Of a stretch of 64,000 bases of DNA, positions 58,980-64,000 are shown in pieces (position 1 is the first letter of the stretch; every line of letters begins with the position of its first letter). The notes beneath the pieces are model-generated. The model was not told the DNA's origin, searched no databases, and saw nothing but the letters and a program-made list of their open reading frames with translations. Origin of the DNA: Paenibacillus albus (GTDB lineage Bacteria; Bacillota; Bacilli; Paenibacillales; Paenibacillaceae). Location of the stretch: positions 1,159,501-1,223,500 of the forward strand of contig NZ_CP034437.1 of NCBI RefSeq assembly GCF_003952225.1, read 5' to 3'. Position numbers and translations under genes: made by a program.

Positions 58980-59897
58980 TTATGGCAAGATGTTGCCAGC
59001 CGCGCGATAGATCGAGTACCACTCTTCGCGAGTAAGGCGAATCTCGCTTGCTTTGATGCAGTCAAGCAGACGGTCAACGTTCGTTGTGCCTGTTACCGGC
59101 TGCATGTTAGCAGGGTGACGAAGCAGCCAAGCGATAGCGATTGTTGTGTTGCTCACATCGTATTTCGCTGCGATCTCGTTGATCTGTTTGTTCAGCTCAG
59201 GGAATTTGTCGTTGTCTAGGAATACGCCTTCGAAGAAGCCGTATTGGAATGGCGACCAAGGCTGAATCGTAATGTCGTTCAGGCGGCAGAAATCAAGAAT
59301 GCTGCCATCGCGGTTGATTGCGGATTCGTTCACCATGTTCACGTTAACGCCGTTAGAGATCATGTTGGCATTCGTGATGCTAAGCTGCAGCTGGTTCGCG
59401 ACAATCGGTTGTTTAACCGATTTCTTGAGCAGCTGGATTTGGAGCGGGTTCTGGTTCGATACGCCGAAGTGGCGTACTTTGCCTGAGCTCTCGAGCTTAT
59501 CGAATGCTTCTGCAACTTCGTCCGGCTCTACTAGAGCGTCAGGACGGTGAAGCAGCAGGATGTCCAGATAGTCCGTTCTCAGACGTTGAAGGATCTTGTC
59601 CACCGACTCCAGGATATGCTCCTTGGAGAAGTCGAATTGTCCTGGGCGGATACCGCATTTGGATTGGAGAATGATTGATTCCCGAATCTCATCGTTCATA
59701 TGAATGGCATCTGCAAAGATTTCTTCGCACTTCCCGCCGCCGTAAATATCAGCGTGATCGAAGAAATTCGCGCCTGCCTCTAGTGATGTTTGGACGAAAC
59801 GCTCTGCCTCTGTCTTGCTAAGCGCATTGATGCGCATGCAGCCGACGGCCAGAACGGGCACTTCTAACGTGCTTGTACCAAGCTTAATCGTTCTCAT
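58980..59897 (-). CDS. Aldo/keto reductase (YdhF type)
   Basis: A 305-residue oxidoreductase barrel: Asp and Tyr in FFDHADIYGGGKCEEIF, Lys in SIILQSKCGIRPG, His in DILLLHRPDAL and the cofactor segment QPVTGTTNVDRLLDC. I chose ATG 59897, with GAGGAGGA 14 nt upstream, over ATG 59921 whose extra residues cover that site. It is convergent with the other aldo/keto reductase; the low similarity between them argues against recent duplication. Substrate unknown. Confidence 0.9.
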   Translation of the reverse strand: MRTIKLGTSTLEVPVLAVGCMRINALSKTEAERFVQTSLEAGANFFDHADIYGGGKCEEIFADAIHMNDEIRESIILQSKCGIRPGQFDFSKEHILESVDKILQRLRTDYLDILLLHRPDALVEPDEVAEAFDKLESSGKVRHFGVSNQNPLQIQLLKKSVKQPIVANQLQLSITNANMISNGVNVNMVNESAINRDGSILDFCRLNDITIQPWSPFQYGFFEGVFLDNDKFPELNKQINEIAAKYDVSNTTIAIAWLLRHPANMQPVTGTTNVDRLLDCIKASEIRLTREEWYSIYRAAGNILP

Positions 59898-60164
59898 TGG
59901 AATTGTTGTCCTCCTCTTCATTTGGAAACGCTATACATCCCTTAACGATTGTGACACAGCTGGCCATACATCGCAAGGAGGCAGATTCAAGAACATCTGG
60001 CGCGAATTCCAATCTTGGCGGCTATGCGAGAGTGTGTTATGGTGGGAATAACGGTTTATTAGAACGAAACAAGGAACGAAAGAAATAAGGCGACTGGTGC
60101 CACTAACCGGACGCCTTATTTTGTGCGGCTAACGTGCATCATGAAGGAGGCATCCTTGTAGGCT

Positions 60165-60653
60165 ATGAATGTGAAAACTTTGGTTATCTGTCTGTATGTC
60201 ATGCTAATCTATTGGCTATCCTTACACGTATCCTTCCTCGATACGTTATTCTTCCCAACGCTTGGCGCATTCAGCTTCTTATTTCTTTCTCGTCCATTTA
60301 CGACACGGGAGCTGGCGAAGGTCGTACTAGGCGCTGTTGTGACTTCTCTGATCGGCTTGCTCCTTGTATCGCTGTACGCGAGCGCGATCACTTTGTTTAT
60401 CAATGTCGTCATTGCGATCTGGCTGATCCGCAAATTCAAGTGGAACGCGCCGCCGATTGCGGCAATTGCTCTTATACCGTTCTTCTCCCATTCCCCGCAT
60501 CTGTGGGCATTTCCGATCTCGGTGACAGCAGCGCTGCTAGGACTGATGGGTGTGCTCTATCTGGCTGGTCTTGTGGAGCGTAAGTTCGGACAACGGTTGG
60601 AACTCCTTGCAGGCAGAAGCAAGACGGCAGGAGAACGCGATATTGCAAGTTAA
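60165..60653 (+). CDS. HPP-family-like small membrane protein
   Basis: A 162-residue protein with about five TM segments (TLVICLYVMLIYWLSLHVSF; LAKVVLGAVVTSLIGLLLVS; LWAFPISVTAALLGLMGVLY). The segment FFPTLGAFSFLFLSRPFTTR resembles the start of HPP-family proteins, though the HPP motif itself is not clear. AAGGAGG lies 14 nt before ATG 60165. An overlapping open frame from 60134 is a shadow. Role unknown. Confidence 0.65.
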   Translation: MNVKTLVICLYVMLIYWLSLHVSFLDTLFFPTLGAFSFLFLSRPFTTRELAKVVLGAVVTSLIGLLLVSLYASAITLFINVVIAIWLIRKFKWNAPPIAAIALIPFFSHSPHLWAFPISVTAALLGLMGVLYLAGLVERKFGQRLELLAGRSKTAGERDIAS

Positions 60654-60660
60654 CCTTAGC

Positions 60661-60692
60661 ATCCACAGCCTGAAGAGGTTGTGGATTTTGTT
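60661..60692 (+). terminator. Terminator after the HPP-like gene
   Basis: Stem ATCCACA / TGTGGAT extended by inner C-G pairs, with a TTTTGTTGCTG tail. Confidence 0.7.
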
Positions 60693-60799
60693 GCTGTATG
60701 TTCATATGTATAAATTGACTTACTCAAATTTGATTGGATAAAATAATAGAAGCAAACAGGGCAGCATTAGTGCAGCAAATCGTGCAGGAGGCAGACGTA

Positions 60800-61669
60800 A
60801 TGGATTCAATTGGACTCATACTTGAAGGCGGGGGCATGCGGGGCATCTATACGGCGGGCGTGCTCGATTATTTCGCAGAGCAAAATTTATATTTTCCATA
60901 TACGATTGGAGTGTCGGCGGGGGCATGCATGGGCGCTAGCTACCTCTCCCGGCAGATTGGCCGGAACCGGGAAGTGAACGTGAATTGGGTGAGCGATCCG
61001 CGCTATATCTCGTGGGGCGGCTTCTTTAAGAAAGGCGAGCTCTTCGGAATGGATTTCATCTTCGACGAGCTTCCGAACCAGCTGGTACCGTTCGATAACG
61101 AAGCGTTCAACAACGCTCCGGAGGAATTCGTCATCGGCACGACGGATTGCGATACAGGCGAGACGGTTTATTATCGCAAGAGTGATCCGGATTTTGATTT
61201 GCTGACCATTATTCGGGCGTCGAGCTCGCTTCCTTTTATCGCTCCAATCATTGAGTATAAAGGCCGCAAGCTGCTGGACGGCGGTATCTCTGATCCCATT
61301 CCGGTGCGTCAGGCAGAACGCGACGGCTATAAGCGCAATGTGCTCATCCTAACGCGCAACGATGACTATCGGAAGTCGAAGAACAAGTTCGGCTTCTTTG
61401 TTCGGCGCGCTTATCGCAAATTCCCGAAATTCGTAGAGAAGATGCTGACGCGTGACCGGATCTATAATGAGGAGCTGGACTATATCGGGGAGCAGGAGCG
61501 CAAGGGCAACGTATTCGTCATCCGCCCGCAGCAGAAGCTGACCGTTGGCCGGCTGGAGCGCGATTCGTCGAAGCTGGATGCGTTGTATATGCAGGGATAT
61601 GAGGAAGCGAAGCTGCTGGCGCCGAAGCTGAAAGCGTGGATGGAGCAGGGCGGGGCAGTGAAGATTTGA
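60800..61669 (+). CDS. Patatin-like phospholipase
   Basis: A 289-residue acyl hydrolase of the YjjU/RssA type. The oxyanion motif GLILEGGGMRGIYTAGVLD is followed by the nucleophile serine in IGVSAGACMGASY and the catalytic aspartate in LLDGGISDPIPV; these form the Ser-Asp dyad. ATG 60800 has AGGAGG 8 nt upstream; the in-frame start at 60734 lacks a site. No signal peptide. It probably deacylates phospholipids or other acyl esters inside the cell. Confidence 0.92.
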   Translation: MDSIGLILEGGGMRGIYTAGVLDYFAEQNLYFPYTIGVSAGACMGASYLSRQIGRNREVNVNWVSDPRYISWGGFFKKGELFGMDFIFDELPNQLVPFDNEAFNNAPEEFVIGTTDCDTGETVYYRKSDPDFDLLTIIRASSSLPFIAPIIEYKGRKLLDGGISDPIPVRQAERDGYKRNVLILTRNDDYRKSKNKFGFFVRRAYRKFPKFVEKMLTRDRIYNEELDYIGEQERKGNVFVIRPQQKLTVGRLERDSSKLDALYMQGYEEAKLLAPKLKAWMEQGGAVKI

Positions 61670-61685
61670 AGCTGAAAATGAACGG

Positions 61686-61718
61686 AAAAACCCGGACCTA
61701 AGCGGTCCGGGTTTATTT
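61686..61718 (+). terminator. Terminator after the patatin-like gene
   Basis: A perfect stem AAACCCGGACC / GGTCCGGGTTT with a 5-nt loop and a T-rich tail. Confidence 0.9.
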
Positions 61719-61742
61719 GTCCTTCTTGCAGATTCGTGCAAG

Positions 61743-62198
61743 TTAATGCGAAGCTTTCCGGCGATGAAGGAACTGCTTCCACTGGAAGTACATGAAGCAG
61801 CCCATGCAGAAGCCGCATAGCGCGAGGACGACAGCAACGGTCAGCATGCCGAGGCCGATATAGCTCAGCACCGTGAGGTTCAGAGCGTATGCAATTAATG
61901 TGATGGCGAGGAACATGATCGCAAGCAGATTGTTGAAGCGCAGGAGCTCGCGGCTCTCGGTTCTGACGCTGACTGGGAATAGCGGCGACAGCACGCGGAC
62001 GAACAGGTTATAGCGCACGCCATAGGTTCGGCTAATGAGCTGAACGGCGAGCGGCAGCAATAGAATCCATAGCTGTCCGGTCAGGACGCTGACAATAATG
62101 CTCAGCAAGATGCCCAGCTGATTGCCGCGGACACGGTGAAGCGGGACTTCATCTACGCAGTCAAAGGATAAGTTTAGGTTTACAGGTGGACGTTCCAT
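61743..62198 (-). CDS. DUF4395-family membrane protein
   Basis: A 151-residue protein with about four TM segments. NFSFDCVDE-like NLSFDCVDEVPLHRVRG at the N-terminus, the central SRTYGVRYNLFVRVLSP and the CGFCMGCFMYF cysteine cluster near the end are hallmarks of DUF4395. The clustered cysteines (CxxCxxGC-like) suggest a redox or metal role, unproven. ATG 62198 has a GGAGG-type site on the minus strand. Converges with the patatin-like gene. Confidence 0.85.
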   Translation of the reverse strand: MERPPVNLNLSFDCVDEVPLHRVRGNQLGILLSIIVSVLTGQLWILLLPLAVQLISRTYGVRYNLFVRVLSPLFPVSVRTESRELLRFNNLLAIMFLAITLIAYALNLTVLSYIGLGMLTVAVVLALCGFCMGCFMYFQWKQFLHRRKASH

Positions 62199-62424
62199 GA
62201 GATCGGCCTCCGTTTCAATTGAGTGATTTGCTTATTTTTATTTATTTATTTTATTATACGCTAAAACATAGTTAACGGGTAGGATTAATTTACTTTAAAA
62301 TACTTCGTTTCTCGCCTAATATCTTCGCTCTATGAGGGAGCGAGAATTTACGGTGCTTTTAGCCCTACATATAGGTATGAAATCCCACAGTTTCTTCCAT
62401 GGATTAACAACTTTATATCGTTTA

Positions 62425-62440
62425 CTATTAAGTTTAATAG
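62425..62440. promoter_or_regulatory. Palindrome in the leader of the secreted propeller protein
   Basis: CTATTAA / TTAATAG arms with GT between. It may be an operator; binder unknown. Confidence 0.4.
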
Positions 62441-62446
62441 CTTCAA

Positions 62447-62470
62447 CGTCATTAAATATTCGTAATGACG
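62447..62470. promoter_or_regulatory. Second palindrome in the same leader
   Basis: CGTCATTA / TAATGACG arms with an 8-nt loop, 41 nt before the start. It could be an operator or an mRNA hairpin. Confidence 0.45.
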
Positions 62471-62510
62471 AGAACGGATTGCGAGACGACTATTAGGGGA
62501 GAGATACAAG

Positions 62511-64000
62511 TTGAGAAAGCAAGGATTGATGAGGAGAGTTGCGGCGCTGCTTGTTGTTGCGATGGTTGCAGGGCTCATGCAAACCGCTGGGCTAGGCACG
62601 GGGAAAGCGAATGCAAATCCAGTAGATGCATTGTCCGGTTTGAGTTGGATCAAGAAGCCGGCGATAACGCATGATTCAACGGAAATGTTCCGTACGGCTG
62701 CGTATGGAGCTGGAACGATTGTGGCAGCGGGCACGCCAACGATGTATTTCCCGGTTAATGATAATGATAATGATAGCAATCCGAATAATGATACCGATGA
62801 CTTGCTTGACATGCACGGTGGGAATTTCTATGAAACTTCTGATACAGGGGCGTCATGGACCACGGTCGATGCAGGAATTGCCCATGAACTGAGAAGCCTT
62901 GTATATGGGCCGACCGGTTTCGTAGGTGTTGGTTACGGCCAGCAGATTCAATATGGACAACAGAGCTATCATGGCAAAATCATGCGCTCGAACGATGGCG
63001 TAAGCTGGGAGTCAATAACAGCGCTGCCGCATGAGTCAGGTACGCAGCTCTTTGGCATAACGACAAACGGAACTGACCAATATGTAGCGGTAGGCGCACT
63101 GAGTGATATTGATTTCAATCAGACGCCTGTCATTCTAACTTCAGATGATGGAACGGCTTGGTCGGCACAAGCTTCTGCAGTCAGCAGCGGAGCAATGAAT
63201 GCCGTTACATATGGCAATGGGCAGTATGTTGCGGTTGGCAGCGGCGGTGTCATTCAAACGTCAAGCAATGGTATGAGCTGGACGCAGCAATCGTCTGGCG
63301 TTACAGCAACACTTCGCGGCGTTACCTATGGTAACGGTAAATTCGTTGCCGTAGGCAGCAGCAGCAAAATCCTCACATCGTCAAACGGCACGACCTGGTC
63401 TGCAGCGACGCCGCCTGTGAGTGGCACTTTCAACAGCATTGCTTATGGCGATGGCACGTTCGTGATTGCCGGCAATGGCGGCGTTATCATGAGCTCGCAG
63501 GACGGATCTAATTGGACAAAGCAGACCTCAAACACGACTCAAGTGTTGTATGGCGCGGCTTACGTGAACGATGAGTTCATGGTGCTCGGCGCGAACGGCA
63601 CAATTCTGATGGCGCAGCACAAGCTGAGCTATTCGGCTGATGCGAACGGTACGATTAGCGGAGATTCAGAGCAAGGCGTGCGTCCCGGCGGGAGCGGTAC
63701 GGCTGTAATGCCAGTGGCGAACACCGGGTACGAGTTCGATAGCTGGAATGATGGACTCTTCGCGGCAGATGGCGGTGAGCGAACGGATAGCAGCATTGCA
63801 GCAGATATCAATGCGATTGCTTCCTTCAAACGAATCATACTGTCATTGACATACGATACTTCCGGCAATGGCCATATTGATGGTTCGACCAATCAACAGG
63901 TCCCTTATGGAGATGGCGGTACGGCAGTTACAGCTGTAGCGGATGACGACAATCATTTTGTACAGTGGAGCGACGGGATAACGACTGCAACCCGTACAGA
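62511..64000 (+). CDS. Secreted beta-propeller-like protein with InlB B-repeats (3' truncated by window)
   Basis: The first 496 codons of a larger gene, open at the window edge. A signal peptide (RRVAALLVVAMVAGLMQTAG) precedes an Asp/Asn-rich stretch near residue 85-102 (NDNDNDSNPNNDTDD). Then come repeated blades with GxxYVAVGSGGVIQTSSNG and NGKFVAVGSSSKILTSSNG, like BNR/photosynthesis-stability-factor type propellers, and from about residue 370 divergent InlB B-repeats (SYSADANGTISGD, GYEFDSWNDG, HFVQWSDG). The start is TTG after AGGGGAG. Surface-anchoring domains may follow beyond the window. Confidence 0.8.
   Translation, partial: MRKQGLMRRVAALLVVAMVAGLMQTAGLGTGKANANPVDALSGLSWIKKPAITHDSTEMFRTAAYGAGTIVAAGTPTMYFPVNDNDNDSNPNNDTDDLLDMHGGNFYETSDTGASWTTVDAGIAHELRSLVYGPTGFVGVGYGQQIQYGQQSYHGKIMRSNDGVSWESITALPHESGTQLFGITTNGTDQYVAVGALSDIDFNQTPVILTSDDGTAWSAQASAVSSGAMNAVTYGNGQYVAVGSGGVIQTSSNGMSWTQQSSGVTATLRGVTYGNGKFVAVGSSSKILTSSNGTTWSAATPPVSGTFNSIAYGDGTFVIAGNGGVIMSSQDGSNWTKQTSNTTQVLYGAAYVNDEFMVLGANGTILMAQHKLSYSADANGTISGDSEQGVRPGGSGTAVMPVANTGYEFDSWNDGLFAADGGERTDSSIAADINAIASFKRIILSLTYDTSGNGHIDGSTNQQVPYGDGGTAVTAVADDDNHFVQWSDGITTATRT

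Larger units (their letters stand above)
62199..62510. other. Divergent regulatory region before the last gene
   Basis: About 310 nt, A/T-rich, with no supported gene. It carries palindromes at 62425-62440 (CTATTAA-GT-TTAATAG) and 62447-62470 (CGTCATTA / TAATGACG), and an AGGGGAG site before TTG 62511. Confidence 0.55.

Noticed and set aside
60134-60583. A 149-codon plus-strand frame overlapping the HPP-like gene.
   Set aside because: The 60165 frame has membrane-protein character and a full hydrophobic profile; the 60134 frame is low in hydrophobic order and has no good site.
1-64000. Prophage, plasmid origin, insertion sequence, rRNA or tRNA gene.
   Set aside because: No transposase, integrase, phage structural protein, origin repeat or RNA-gene pattern was seen on either strand.

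Overview
The window looks like chromosome from a Gram-positive, low-to-mid G+C, saprophytic Bacillota of the Paenibacillaceae type (Paenibacillus, Cohnella or a close relative). The evidence is strong GGAGG-type ribosome sites, frequent TTG and GTG starts, CcpA-type cre boxes, three binding-protein ABC sugar importers of the LplABC/YtcP or MalEFG style with AraC or YesMN regulators, a YdjO-like cold-inducible protein and large secreted repeat proteins. I saw no rRNA, tRNA, prophage, insertion sequence or CRISPR array. Genus is inference; no marker gene settles it. LAYOUT. 1-7.6 kb: a MerR/ankyrin fusion regulator, then a tight operon (COG3964 amidohydrolase, DgaE-like ammonia lyase, DgaF-like KDPG aldolase, PfkB kinase, GntR/UTRA regulator) followed by a class I fructose-bisphosphate aldolase. 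It reads as catabolism of a 2-amino-2-deoxy-sugar acid (glucosaminate type) to pyruvate and triose phosphate, with two palindromic operators around its promoter. 7.6-16.8 kb: a membrane-bound AraC-type regulator opposite an oligosaccharide ABC importer, a GH35 beta-galactosidase and a Gfo/Idh/MocA oxidoreductase. 16.8-20.6 kb: housekeeping and small genes (lipoprotein esterase, small HTH protein, YdjO-like protein, two paralogous SEC-C proteins), bracketed by two near-identical terminators. 20.7-27 kb: an ABC transporter of the PF04392 type, a divergent LysR/GNAT pair, and a glycosyltransferase with a PlsY-like acyltransferase. 27.2-33.1 kb: oxidoreductase, GH116 glycosidase and PhyH dioxygenase cluster, then an AbrB-family membrane protein. 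33.4-43.9 kb: LacI regulator divergent from a secreted multidomain GH5-like glycanase, then a YesMN two-component system and its LplABC importer. 44-49.9 kb: a 1278-residue secreted protein made of 13 tandem Ig-like repeats, then an orphan three-PAS histidine kinase. 49.9-57.8 kb: a glutaminase-domain (DUF4965) protein, a MATE exporter, an AraC regulator and a third ABC sugar importer on the minus strand. 58-64 kb: two aldo/keto reductases, an HPP-like membrane protein, a patatin-like lipase, a DUF4395 membrane protein and the 5' part of a secreted beta-propeller/InlB-B-repeat protein that runs off the window. HOW IT FITS TOGETHER. Most of the window is a mosaic of polysaccharide and oligosaccharide foraging loci. 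A secreted glycanase makes oligosaccharides, LplABC-type importers take them up, cytoplasmic GH35/GH116 enzymes and oxidoreductases process them, local AraC, LacI, GntR or YesMN regulators sense them, and predicted cre boxes tie at least three loci to carbon catabolite control. No single locus is clearly a never-described system. The best candidates for something new are the oxidoreductase/GH116/PhyH cluster, the alternating-repeat secreted protein with its neighbouring kinase, the PTS-less glucosaminate-type operon, and the SEC-C paralogue pair.
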